From: Streptomyces sp. NBC_01267
GTDB lineage: Bacteria > Actinomycetota > Actinomycetes > Streptomycetales > Streptomycetaceae
Length of the DNA: 64,000 bases
NCBI RefSeq assembly: GCF_036241575.1
Contig: NZ_CP108455.1
Coordinates: forward strand, 868,001-932,000
Reading direction: 5' to 3'
This document shows positions 1-7,416 of this stretch, piece after piece. Every line of letters starts with the position of its first letter. The first letter of the stretch is position 1. Below the pieces are notes generated by a model. The model was given only the letters and a program-made list of their open reading frames with translations. It had not been told where the DNA came from and did no database searches. The position numbers and the translations under genes are program-made.

Positions 1-298
1 CCACGCGTTCTTCGGCATCGCGCTGATGATGGGGACCGAGCCGATGGTGCAGGTGTACAAGCATCCGCCGGTGTCGCTGGGGATCGACGCGCTCAGCGAC
101 CAGGAGGCCGCGGGCGGGATCGCCTGGGCCTTCAGCGAGATCCCGTCGGTGCTGGTGCTGATCGCCCTGGTCTTCCAGTGGTACAGCTCGGAACAGCGGA
201 TCGCCCGGCGCTCCGACCGGGCGGAGGACCGCAACGGCGACCAGGAGCTGGCCGCGTACAACGCCTACCTCGCGTCACTGGGTACCCGCGGGCAGTAG
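1..298 (+). CDS. CtaG-like cytochrome c oxidase assembly / copper-handling membrane protein (C-terminal part)
   Basis: Only the last 98 residues lie in the window; the gene starts upstream. The fragment opens with HAFFGIALMMG, has a second hydrophobic helix (IPSVLVLIALVFQW) and ends in a charged cytoplasmic tail containing DRNGDQELAAYNAYL. This pattern matches the C terminus of the caa3_CtaG family, polytopic membrane proteins linked to copper delivery to cytochrome oxidase; in streptomycetes they are often fused to a CopD domain. The His in HAFF and the Met-rich stretch after it would fit metal handling, but this is inference. The N-terminal half must be seen to decide between a stand-alone CtaG and a CopD-CtaG fusion. 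Confidence 0.75.
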   Translation, partial: HAFFGIALMMGTEPMVQVYKHPPVSLGIDALSDQEAAGGIAWAFSEIPSVLVLIALVFQWYSSEQRIARRSDRAEDRNGDQELAAYNAYLASLGTRGQ

Positions 299-353
299 CG
301 GAGGAGGCCCTCCTCGGGCGACGATGGCCACTCCATCTCCAGAAGGAGGGGCC

Positions 354-515
354 ATGCCCGGTTCCACGAAGACGATGGGTGTCATCACCGTAGGAGCCCT
401 GGTCACGGTGACGGGCTACTCGGCGGTGCTCGGGAGCAACGGCTGGCTGTGGTTCGGCTGGGTGGTGCTGGGGCTGGTGACCCTCGGGATGATCGCGTCG
501 CGTGGCAGCCGCTGA
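354..515 (+). CDS. small hypothetical membrane protein (53 aa)
   Basis: The start is the ATG at 354 because a strong Shine-Dalgarno sequence (AGAAGGAGGGG) ends just before it; an in-frame ATG at 324 lacks one. The 53-residue product has a short basic N terminus, one hydrophobic segment (about residues 9-24), a turn with Gly-Ser-Asn-Gly, a second hydrophobic segment (about 26-46) and a basic end (ASRGSR), so a two-helix hairpin in the membrane is likely. It lies 55 nt after the CtaG-like gene and may be co-transcribed with it. I do not recognise a named family, and no function can be given. Confidence 0.6.
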   Translation: MPGSTKTMGVITVGALVTVTGYSAVLGSNGWLWFGWVVLGLVTLGMIASRGSR

Positions 516-604
516 GCTGCCGGTTTCGGTCCGTCGGCTATCGCACGAGGCCGGCCGGCGTCTACTGTGCGTCGGCGCCGGGGGTTCACGGGAGGCAGGC
601 CGCG

Positions 605-1306
605 ATGTTCTACTACCTGTTGAAGTACGCCGTTCTGAGACCTCTGCTGCGCCTGCTGTTCCGGCCCAGGATCGAGGGGCTCGACCACATCCCGAGGGAC
701 GGCGCCGCCATCGTTGCGGGCAACCACCTCTCGTTCTCCGACCACTTCCTGATGCCGGTCGTCCTCAAACGGCGCATCACCTTCCTCGCGAAACAGGAGT
801 ACTTCACCGGTCCCGGGCTCAAGGGCCGGCTGACCGCCGCGTTCTTCCGCAGCGTGGGACAGATCCCGGTGGACCGGTCCGGCAGGGAAGCGGGCAGGGC
901 CGCGGTCCGTGAAGGGCTCGGCGTGCTCAGCAGGGGCGAGCTGCTCGGGATCTACCCGGAGGGGACCCGGTCGCACGACGGCAGGCTGTACAAGGGCAAG
1001 GTGGGAGTCGCCGTGATGGCCGTCCGGGGCGGGGTCCCGGTGGTGCCGTGCGCGATGGTCGGCACCTTCGAGATCCAGCCGCCCGGACAGCGGATGCCGA
1101 AGATCAAGCGGGTGACGATCCGCTTCGGCGAACCGCTGGACTTCAGCCGCTACGCGGGCCTGGAGAACGAGAAGGCAGCGCTGCGCGCGGTCACCGACGA
1201 GATCATGTACGCGATCCTCGGGCTCTCGGGCCAGGAGTACGTCGACGCGTACGCCGCGGACGTGAAGGCCGCACACGCGAAGAAGTTCCCGCGAAGGCTG
1301 CGCTGA
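605..1306 (+). CDS. 1-acyl-sn-glycerol-3-phosphate acyltransferase family protein
   Basis: A 233-aa PlsC-type acyltransferase, which would move an acyl chain onto lysophosphatidic acid or a related acceptor at the inner face of the membrane. The HX4D catalytic motif is at residues 41-46 (NHLSFSDH) and the acceptor-binding EGTRS motif at about 119-123 (IYPEGTRS). A hydrophobic, basic N terminus (FYYLLKYAVLRPLLRLLF) would anchor it to the membrane. The start at 605 is supported by GGGAGGC about 10 nt upstream; the reading frame is open further upstream without a better ribosome site. Family membership is sure. The exact acceptor lipid is not, since streptomycetes carry many PlsC paralogues. Confidence 0.88.
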   Translation: MFYYLLKYAVLRPLLRLLFRPRIEGLDHIPRDGAAIVAGNHLSFSDHFLMPVVLKRRITFLAKQEYFTGPGLKGRLTAAFFRSVGQIPVDRSGREAGRAAVREGLGVLSRGELLGIYPEGTRSHDGRLYKGKVGVAVMAVRGGVPVVPCAMVGTFEIQPPGQRMPKIKRVTIRFGEPLDFSRYAGLENEKAALRAVTDEIMYAILGLSGQEYVDAYAADVKAAHAKKFPRRLR

Positions 1307-1385
1307 CGACCGGTCGGACGGTCCGGCTCGGCCCTGGGCAGATTCCTCTGGTGCCGCCGGGCGGGTGCGCCGTAGCGTCGGCCGC

Positions 1386-2420
1386 ATGAGCAGAGGAAGT
1401 GTTTTCGTACTCGGGGCCACCGGGCAGATCGGGCGCGCGGCGGTGCGCGCGCTGGTGTCGGACGGCTGGGAGGTCCGGGCGGCCGCACGCGGGGCGGACC
1501 GCGACGCGAGCTGGCCCGGGGAGGTGCGTTCGGTGCGCGTCGACCGCGACGCCGAGGGGGAGCTGGCCACCGCGCTCGGTGACGGCTGCGACGTACTGGT
1601 CGACATGGTCGCGTACGGCCATGCCCACGCCCGGCAGCTGACCGGCCTCGCGGACCGGATCGGCTCGGCGGTGGTGATATCCAGCGGCGCGGTGTACGAG
1701 GACGCCGAGGGCCGCAGTTTCGACACCATGGGTGATCCGGACGGCGAGCCGCGCTACCCGGTGCCGATCCCGGAGGACCAGCGGACCCTGGCGCCGGGCC
1801 CGCAGACGTACGGCACCCGCAAGACCGCCCTGGAACAGGGGCTGCTGGCAGCGGCCGGGACGCTGCCGGTGACGCTGGTGCGGGCGGGCGCGATCCACGG
1901 CCCGCACTGCCGTTCCCCGCGTGAGCTGTTCTTCGTGAAGCGCGCGCTGGACAAGCGTCCGGTGCGGATCCTGGCCCACGGCGGCCGGAGCCGCTTCCAT
2001 CCGGCGCACGTCTCCAACCTCGCGGAGCTGATCCGGCTGGCGGCGCTGCGACCGGGGGCGCGCGTCCTCAACGGCGCGGATCCGCAGGCGCCGACCGTCG
2101 CGGAGATCAGTACGGCGATCGACGAGGCCGTCGGGGTGCGGAGCGAACTGGTCCTGATCGAGGGGCCCGCCCCGGTCGGCAACACGCCCTGGGGCGTGGA
2201 CCGCCCCGTCGTGTACGACATGTCGGCGGCCGAACGCGAGCTGGGCTACCGCCCGGTGACCGGGTACGCGGAGTCGCTGCCCGCGACGGTGGAGTGGCTC
2301 ACCGCGCAGCTCCACGGCCGGGACTGGCGGGAGGCCTTCCCCACCCTGGCGAGGACGTACGACCCGCACGGCGACCTCTTCGACTACGCGGCGGAGGACG
2401 CCTGGCTCAGCAGGGCCTGA
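1386..2420 (+). CDS. NAD(P)-dependent epimerase/dehydratase family protein
   Basis: A 344-aa extended short-chain dehydrogenase/reductase. The Rossmann dinucleotide motif is LGATGQIG (residues 9-16), and a YxxxK catalytic pair is seen at Tyr142 and Lys146 (TYGTRKTALE). A Ser-rich strand VVISSGAVYE precedes it, as in the family. The length fits nucleotide-sugar epimerase-like proteins, but no substrate can be read from the sequence, and the C-terminal half (HPAHVSNLAELIRLA) resembles generic NAD-dependent epimerases. It follows the acyltransferase by 79 nt on the same strand and is closed by a strong hairpin that it shares with the convergent tap gene. Confidence 0.8.
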   Translation: MSRGSVFVLGATGQIGRAAVRALVSDGWEVRAAARGADRDASWPGEVRSVRVDRDAEGELATALGDGCDVLVDMVAYGHAHARQLTGLADRIGSAVVISSGAVYEDAEGRSFDTMGDPDGEPRYPVPIPEDQRTLAPGPQTYGTRKTALEQGLLAAAGTLPVTLVRAGAIHGPHCRSPRELFFVKRALDKRPVRILAHGGRSRFHPAHVSNLAELIRLAALRPGARVLNGADPQAPTVAEISTAIDEAVGVRSELVLIEGPAPVGNTPWGVDRPVVYDMSAAERELGYRPVTGYAESLPATVEWLTAQLHGRDWREAFPTLARTYDPHGDLFDYAAEDAWLSRA

Positions 2421-2450
2421 CCGGTGCCACGACCTGACGCGAACACCCGC

Positions 2451-2487
2451 GAGGGGGGCCGCCGGAACGACTCCGGCGACCCCCCTC
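2451..2487. terminator. bidirectional hairpin between convergent genes
   Basis: A 16-bp stem with one mismatch: the left arm runs 2451-2466 (GAGGGGGGCCGCCGGA), the loop is ACGAC, and the right arm runs 2472-2487. It lies 30 nt after the epimerase stop and 18 nt after the tap stop on the other strand, so it can end both transcripts. No T-tract follows, as is common in streptomycetes. Confidence 0.75.
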
Positions 2488-2505
2488 CCGGTGGGACGTG
2501 CGGCC

Positions 2506-4104
2506 TTACGGCTGCGGCGTGGCGTGCGGGGCGCACGTCACATCGTGGCGGTCGGTGCTGCCGGTGAGCAGATAGCTGTCCACCCGGGAGTTGATGCACG
2601 GGTTGACGAGCCCGGTCACACCGTGCGAACCCGCGTCCTTCTCGATGATCAGACGCGAACCCTTGAATCGCTGGTGCAGGTCGACAGCGCCCTGGAACGG
2701 GGTGGCCGCGTCACGCGTGGACTGCACGATCAGGACCGGCGGGAGTCCCTTGCCCGTGTGGACGTCCACCGGGGTCTGCTGCTTGGCGGGCCAGGTGGCA
2801 CACGGCAGGTTCATCCAGGCGTTGGACCAGGTGAGGAAGGGATAGTCCTTGTTGAGCCGGGTGTTGTCCCGGTCCCACTTCTGCCAGCTGGTCGGCCACT
2901 TGGCGTCGGCGCACTCGACCGCGGTGTAGACGGCGGTGCCGTTCTCCGCGGAGATGTTGCCCGCGACGTCGGACATGTCGGGGCCCGCCGCGTCGACCAG
3001 GGCCTGCGTGTCACCTGCCCGGTACTGGCTCCAGACCTTGGCGACCGGCACCCACGAGGAGTCGTAGTACGGGGCGTTCTGGAAGTAGCCGAGCAGTTCG
3101 CTGGGGCCGACGACTCCGCCGATCGGGTGCTTCTTCGCCTCGGCCCGCAGCTTCAGCCACTGCTGCTCGACCTCGGCCGCGGTACGCCCGATGTGGAAGG
3201 TGGCGTCGTTCTTGGCGACCCAGGTCTGCCAGTCGTTCCAGCGGCCCTGGAACGCCACGTCCTGGTTGAGGTTGGCCTCGTACCAGATGTTGGACTGCTC
3301 GGGGTCGACCACACTGTCGACGATCATCCGGCGGACATGGTCGGGGAAGAGCGTCCCGTAGACCGCACCGAGGTAGGTGCCGTAGGAGACGCCCAGGTAG
3401 TTGAGCTTCTTCTCGCCGAGCGCGGCACGGATGACATCCAGGTCCCGTGCGGTGTTCGGCGTGGTCATGTACGGCAGCATCGCGCCGCTGCGCGCCTTGC
3501 AGCCGTCGGCGTACTCCGCCGCGAGCTTGCGCTGGGCCCGCTTGTCGGCCTCGCTGTCCGGTACGGGATCGGCCTTCGGGGCACTGACGTACGCCTGCGG
3601 GTCGATGCAGGAGATCGGCGCCGAGTGGCCCACCCCCCGCGGGTCGAAGCCCACGTAGTCGTACGCCTTGGCGGTGTTGGCCCAGAGTGCGCTCTTGTTG
3701 GTGATCCTGGTGGGGAAGCGCATGCCCGAACCACCGGGGCCGCCGGGGTTGTAGACGAGGGAGCCCTGTCGCTCGGACTTGGTTCCGGTGCTCGTCGCGC
3801 GGTCGACGGCGAGCTTGATCTGCTTCCCGTCGGGCTTGGCGTAGTCGACCGGGACGGTGACCCAACCGCACTGGATGGGTTTCGCGAGTGCCCAGTCCGC
3901 CGGACAGTCCTGCCAGTCGATGCCTGCGCTCGCCGCACGCGCGGCGGCGACCGCGGCGCCGTGCGCCTCGGAGCTGCCGTGGTTTCCGTGCCGGCTGCCG
4001 TGGCCTCGCCCGTCGGCGATCGCCGACGGAGCCGCCATGGCGCCCGCTATGAGAGTCGCCGCGGCCAGAGCGCCGGCCGAGCCGAGCACTGCGGTACGTC
4101 TCAC
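2506..4104 (-). CDS. tap: secreted tripeptidyl aminopeptidase (alpha/beta-hydrolase, S33 type)
   Basis: A 532-aa exported serine peptidase of the Streptomyces Tap/SlpD/SlpE type, which removes tripeptides from protein N termini outside the cell. A signal peptide starts VRRTAVLGSAGALAAATLIA and is followed by a His/Gly-rich propeptide-like stretch. The oxyanion motif NPGGPGGSG is near residues 119-127, the nucleophile is Ser240 in LGVSYG, the acid is in QSTRDAATP, and the His is in AGSHGVTG near the C terminus. The GTG start at 4104 is chosen because GGGGGAGG lies 6-7 nt upstream and the signal peptide begins there. The gene is convergent with the epimerase and shares its terminator. Confidence 0.9.
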   Translation of the reverse strand: MRRTAVLGSAGALAAATLIAGAMAAPSAIADGRGHGSRHGNHGSSEAHGAAVAAARAASAGIDWQDCPADWALAKPIQCGWVTVPVDYAKPDGKQIKLAVDRATSTGTKSERQGSLVYNPGGPGGSGMRFPTRITNKSALWANTAKAYDYVGFDPRGVGHSAPISCIDPQAYVSAPKADPVPDSEADKRAQRKLAAEYADGCKARSGAMLPYMTTPNTARDLDVIRAALGEKKLNYLGVSYGTYLGAVYGTLFPDHVRRMIVDSVVDPEQSNIWYEANLNQDVAFQGRWNDWQTWVAKNDATFHIGRTAAEVEQQWLKLRAEAKKHPIGGVVGPSELLGYFQNAPYYDSSWVPVAKVWSQYRAGDTQALVDAAGPDMSDVAGNISAENGTAVYTAVECADAKWPTSWQKWDRDNTRLNKDYPFLTWSNAWMNLPCATWPAKQQTPVDVHTGKGLPPVLIVQSTRDAATPFQGAVDLHQRFKGSRLIIEKDAGSHGVTGLVNPCINSRVDSYLLTGSTDRHDVTCAPHATPQP

Positions 4105-4313
4105 GTGGTACCTCCCCCTGAGTGAAGCACCGCTCGCCGCGGCGCTCTCCAGTACATACGGGGGATCTTTGCCTGTGAACCGTTCCTGACAACAGGCCAC
4201 ATGGGCGTTTCTTTACCAACCCGAAATGCGGAGTCTCCTGTCCCGGTGAGCGGTGCAGCGGGGCGGAACCGGAGCACTCCCGCTGCGGCACCCGGCCTTC
4301 CGGCGGTTCTCGA

Positions 4314-4583
4314 TCACCGCTCTCGGTGTTCCGCCGCGATCCCGAAGCGCCCGCGTTCGCCGGGAGCGGACGTGACCGGGTGGACCGAGGACACCGCACT
4401 GGTCACCTGTTCCTCGGCCGCCTCCCGCATGCTTTCGAGTCGCTCCAGGTCAGCGGCGGAGACCAGGGCCACGAGCGGCTTGCCGTGCCGCGTCACCACC
4501 ACCCGCTCCCCGCCGTAGACGACACGGTTGATCAGCTCGGCGAGCTCTGCCCGGGCTTGCGTCACCGGAATCTCATAGGCCAT
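4314..4583 (-). CDS. orphan YefM/Phd-family antitoxin
   Basis: An 89-aa prevent-host-death type protein. The N-terminal DNA-binding and dimerisation part ([20 protein letters not shown], then [20 protein letters not shown]) matches the family closely. The last 30 residues are disordered-looking, as expected for the toxin-binding tail. No RelE/YoeB toxin follows: the next 209 nt on this strand reach tap without an open frame of that kind, so it is an orphan. It faces a ClpP-like gene across about 70 bp that holds two TGTAC repeats resembling YefM operators. The ATG at 4583 is used; in-frame ATGs at 4592 and 4595 are also possible. Confidence 0.85.
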   Translation of the reverse strand: MAYEIPVTQARAELAELINRVVYGGERVVVTRHGKPLVALVSAADLERLESMREAAEEQVTSAVSSVHPVTSAPGERGRFGIAAEHRER

Positions 4584-4602
4584 GCTCCCCATCATAACGG
4601 CC

Positions 4603-4617
4603 TGTACGTCCTGTACA
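4603..4617. promoter_or_regulatory. YefM-type TGTACA operator candidate
   Basis: Two direct copies, TGTACG (4603-4608) and TGTACA (4612-4617), sit in the divergent region between the antitoxin and the ClpP-like gene and are followed by an AT-rich run. Studies of the E. coli YefM-YoeB pair describe operators with a TGTACA core, so autoregulation by this antitoxin is a reasonable inference. The same site could also control the clpP-like gene. Confidence 0.5.
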
Positions 4618-4653
4618 TTTTTTACAGAGGCGTCATCCGAGGAGAGGTATGCC

Positions 4654-5286
4654 ATGCACCGGCCTTCCGCCCGCCACGTCCTCCCTGAGTTCACCGAACG
4701 CACCAGTTCCGGGAGCCGCACCCTCGACCCGTACTCCAAACTGCTCGGGGAACGCATCGTCTTCCTGGGGACCGCTGTCGACGACACCGCGGTCAACGAT
4801 GCGATCGCGCAGTTCCTGTATCTGGAGTACGACTCCCCCGACCAGGACATCTCGCTGTACATCAACTCCCCCGGCGGCCCGGTCGACGCGATGACCGCGC
4901 TCTACGACACGATGCAGGCCGTTTCCTGTGACATCGCGACGTTCTGCCTGGGGCAGGCGGCGTCGACGGCGGCCGTACTGCTGGCCGCGGGCGCCCCCGG
5001 TAAACGCACGGCGCTGCCGGGGGCGCGGGTCGTCGTGCAACAGCCCGCCTTCGACGAACCGGTGCAGGGTCAGCTGTCCGATCTGGACATCCACGCCCGC
5101 GAGTTGCTCAGGGTGCGAACGGTGGTGGCGGACCTGCTGGCACGTCACACCGGGCAGTCCGCGGACCGGATCGCGGCCGACATCGAGCGGGACCAGGTGT
5201 TCGACGCGGCCCGAGCCCGGGAGTACGGACTGGTGGACCAGGTGCTGGACAGCCGTAAGCAGTCCGCCGCCGGGCCCGGCAGGTGA
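4654..5286 (+). CDS. ClpP-like protease subunit with catalytic His replaced by Gln
   Basis: A 210-aa ClpP paralogue (S14 fold). The fold is clearly intact: [18 protein letters not shown] (oxyanion strand) and EYGLVDQVL. The catalytic Ser104 is present in GQAASTAAV and the catalytic Asp180 in IERDQVF. The position of the catalytic His, normally in I-H-Q-P, reads VVVQQP, so residue 129 is Gln (codon CAA at 5038-5040). It is therefore probably inactive or a non-catalytic ring partner for another ClpP. GGAGAGG lies upstream of the ATG at 4654. The gene is followed 7 nt later by a 102-aa gene, suggesting translational coupling, and faces a YefM-like antitoxin. A mutation or sequencing error at one codon cannot be excluded. 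Confidence 0.88.
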   Translation: MHRPSARHVLPEFTERTSSGSRTLDPYSKLLGERIVFLGTAVDDTAVNDAIAQFLYLEYDSPDQDISLYINSPGGPVDAMTALYDTMQAVSCDIATFCLGQAASTAAVLLAAGAPGKRTALPGARVVVQQPAFDEPVQGQLSDLDIHARELLRVRTVVADLLARHTGQSADRIAADIERDQVFDAARAREYGLVDQVLDSRKQSAAGPGR

Positions 5287-5293
5287 ATCGCCC

Positions 5294-5602
5294 GTGCTGC
5301 CGCCCGAGTTGCCACCGCTGCCCGCACTCACCCGCGCCGAGGGCCGGCTCATCGACAACTATCTCGAGGTGGTCGATCAGTTGGGGCGCATCAATCCGGC
5401 ACACGGGGGTGACACCTACAGCGCGCTCCGCGCGGCGCAGGCGCTCGCCGGCCGTGCCGTTGCCCTGCGGGACGCCCTGACGCTGATGCACCAGCGCGGC
5501 GAAAGCCGTCTGCACGCCGAAACTCTGGTCCGCGCACTGCTGGTTCTGGACGGCGAGCGCAGGACCGGGCGCGTCACCGTGCCCCGGGCCACCGCCGGCT
5601 GA
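5294..5602 (+). CDS. hypothetical 102-aa protein coupled to the ClpP-like gene
   Basis: The GTG at 5294 starts 7 nt after the ClpP-like stop codon, with AGGTGA in front, so the pair is likely translated together. The product begins with a Pro-rich segment (LPPELPPLP) followed by predicted amphipathic helices (LTRAEGRLIDNYLEVVDQL, then LRAAQALAGRAVALRDAL and LHAETLVRALLVLDGE). There is no signal peptide, membrane span or cysteine. I do not recognise a family. Its position suggests a partner, adaptor or regulator of the ClpP-like subunit, but this is inference. Codon use is typical of the neighbourhood. Confidence 0.6.
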   Translation: MLPPELPPLPALTRAEGRLIDNYLEVVDQLGRINPAHGGDTYSALRAAQALAGRAVALRDALTLMHQRGESRLHAETLVRALLVLDGERRTGRVTVPRATAG

Positions 5603-5964
5603 CCCTTCGCCCTCCTTTCGGCGGTCGCTCGTACACCGATGGGGGTCCGCCGGAAGGCTTAGACGCATGTAGGTCGATCGGCTGTCCCGACTTGCGCACA
5701 GCGCCCGTATGCCTGTCCCGGCCCCGCGCTCCCGCCCTGGTGAGGGCGGCGGACACCTCTCGACGACCAGTACCGCAGCCCAGCTGTCCACTCGAACAGG
5801 CCATTGGTGAGGAGCCTCACAATTCGGCGCGGTCAGCCAGAAATCCGGCGCGTCGTGAGTGAAGATCCGGGTGACGACAAGCCCCCGCCACCACGGCGGG
5901 GCGGTCCGGGCGGACGCCGAGTCCTGCCGCCGTACCCGGATGTCTGGTCGACACGAGTGGATCG
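5603..5964. other. gene-free stretch after the ClpP-like operon
   Basis: No open frame here has Streptomyces-like codon bias together with a ribosome site. A small perfect hairpin (CCGCCCT, loop GGTG, AGGGCGG) at 5732-5749 may end the ClpP-like transcript. The right part probably holds the promoter of the riboswitch-controlled NlpC/P60 gene. Confidence 0.5.
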
Positions 5965-6126
5965 GCAGGAGTGGAGGACCCAAGCAGTCCGGGGCGACAG
6001 CGTTGTCGCTCCTCGGGGTGAAGCCGCTTGGCGGGAAGGCCGACTTGATCAGTCGGTCACCCCGCACGGCGGCCGGGCAACTTCGCCGGCCCGAACCCGA
6101 CAGGTCATCCTTCACAGGCGGTTTGA
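5965..6126 (+). promoter_or_regulatory. c-di-AMP riboswitch (ydaO-yuaA type)
   Basis: The leader of the NlpC/P60 gene carries the conserved parts of the ydaO class: GGAGGACCCAAGCAGTCC near 5973, CGGGGTGAAGCCGC near 6014, a hairpin GGCCGGGCAACTTCGCCGGCC near 6070, and then CCCGAACCCGACAGGTCATC near 6090. In actinobacteria this riboswitch typically precedes cell-wall hydrolase genes (Rpf, NlpC/P60) and lowers their expression when c-di-AMP is high. The outer boundaries are approximate. The start codon of the regulated gene is about 14 nt after the element. Confidence 0.9.
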
Positions 6127-6139
6127 CGAAGGGTTGCGC

Positions 6140-6613
6140 ATGACTGCGCAGATTCACGTCCCGTCACTGCTCACCCGGGTCGGAACCGCATCGGCCTTCA
6201 CGCTTGTCGCAGTCGCGGGGACCTCGCTGGCGCCGGGCGCCGCATCCGAGGCCCAGGCCGCGGCACACGGCGTCAGAGCCGTGCAGATCGCGGCCTCGAA
6301 GCGGGGTTCGCCCTACCAGTGGGGAGCGTCCGGGCCCTCACGGTTCGACTGCTCGGGGCTGACGCTCTACTCGTTCAAGAAGGCCGGCAAGAAGCTGCCG
6401 CGCACGGCTCAGGGGCAGTACAACAACGTGCGCCACATCTCGGCCTCCGGCAGACAGCGCGGGGACCTGGTGTTCTTCCACTACGGCCGGAGCGTCTACC
6501 ACGTCGGCATCTACGCCGGTAACGGTAAGATCTGGCACTCGCCCAAGACCGGATCCGTGGTCAGGCTGGAGAAGATCTGGACCCACAGCGTCTGGTACGG
6601 CCGCGTGGGCTGA
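6140..6613 (+). CDS. secreted NlpC/P60 cell-wall peptidase
   Basis: A 157-aa secreted peptidoglycan endopeptidase. A signal peptide covers about residues 1-42 and ends with AASEAQAAA. The NlpC/P60 domain follows directly: catalytic Cys71 in RFDCSG, His121 in YHVGIYAG and a third polar residue, His133, in IWHSPKTG. It would cut peptide stems in the wall. There is no SH3, LysM or coiled-coil targeting domain, so this is a minimal form. GAAGGG lies 6 nt before the ATG at 6140. The c-di-AMP riboswitch directly upstream places it in the turgor- and growth-linked wall hydrolase group. Confidence 0.92.
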   Translation: MTAQIHVPSLLTRVGTASAFTLVAVAGTSLAPGAASEAQAAAHGVRAVQIAASKRGSPYQWGASGPSRFDCSGLTLYSFKKAGKKLPRTAQGQYNNVRHISASGRQRGDLVFFHYGRSVYHVGIYAGNGKIWHSPKTGSVVRLEKIWTHSVWYGRVG

Positions 6614-6717
6614 GGTCACTCGTCACTCTTCGGCGGACCGGTCAGCGTGACCTGACGCCGCACCCGGCACGTGCACCGGAGCCGGTCGCCCCCGGCCCCG
6701 GTGCGCATCGCGGCAGT

Positions 6718-7149
6718 TCAGCCCTGGACGGCTGCCGTCCAGGGCAGCGCGATCCATACGGTCTTGCCGCCGTCCTTCGTCGGAGTGACGAAGAGCCGCC
6801 CGCGGTTCTCGACCGCCAGCCAGCGGATGATGACCATCCCCCGGCCGTTGTCCTGCTGCACGGCCGCAGGCAGGCGCTGAGGCCACCGCGGGTGACTGTC
6901 TGTCACGCCGACGCACAGCCGTTCGTCCCGTTCCAGCACGACCTGGACCGTGAAGACCGGTGACTGACCGAACGTGTGCTGAACCGCGTTGGTCGCCAGT
7001 TCCGAGACGATCAGCCGGACCGTGTCCGCAAGGTCGGCGTCCGCCGGAAGCCCCCACTCGGCCAGTGCTCGGGCCACGAACGTCCTGGCCGCCGGAACCG
7101 AAGCGGCCTCGCTCGGCAGGGTGACGGTTGCTTCCTGGTGGTCTGCCAT
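6718..7149 (-). CDS. anti-sigma-factor-type ATP-binding protein (HATPase_c_2)
   Basis: A 143-aa single-domain histidine-kinase-like ATPase of the large Streptomyces RsbW/SpoIIAB-like group. The N box is SELATNAVQHT and the G1-like box is DNGRGMVII, and a Trp-rich C-terminal strand (VWIALPW) closes the fold. Such proteins bind anti-anti-sigma factors or sigma factors, or act as switch kinases; no partner is encoded next to it. The ATG at 7149 is chosen because GGGGCAGG lies upstream; a GTG at 7215 would add 22 residues. The region upstream of the start holds two tandem 10-bp repeats (GTCACAGCCG, 7211-7230). Confidence 0.82.
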   Translation of the reverse strand: MADHQEATVTLPSEAASVPAARTFVARALAEWGLPADADLADTVRLIVSELATNAVQHTFGQSPVFTVQVVLERDERLCVGVTDSHPRWPQRLPAAVQQDNGRGMVIIRWLAVENRGRLFVTPTKDGGKTVWIALPWTAAVQG

Positions 7150-7210
7150 GACGGCCTGCCCCTTTCCCGCCGGTGCCGGTTCCGACTCGTACGGATGCGC
7201 TTCGAGGACG

Positions 7211-7260
7211 GTCACAGCCGGTCACAGCCGGGCACGGGCGGCTGCGGGCGGCTGCGGACG
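7211..7260. repeat. short tandem repeats upstream of the ATPase gene
   Basis: GTCACAGCCG occurs twice in a row (7211-7230), followed by two copies of GGGCGGCTGC. They lie 60-110 nt before the ATPase start codon. A regulatory role is possible but not shown. Confidence 0.4.
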
Positions 7261-7416
7261 GCGCTTCGTGCCAGCCTGCCACTCAAAGTGACCGGAACAC
7301 CGGCGATCCACCAAGATGCGCATATATCTGTCGCTCAAAGTGATGAACTCTGCGACGGGAGACCGCATTTCGGGGGTCGAGTCGGCTTTGTCGACTTCGC
7401 GTCCCGGCCGGTCCCC

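Noticed and set aside
2491..4125. Open 544-codon frame on the plus strand opposite tap
   Set aside because: The minus strand encodes a secreted peptidase with a full set of motifs; the plus frame is an antisense shadow of GC-rich DNA with no ribosome site or family match.
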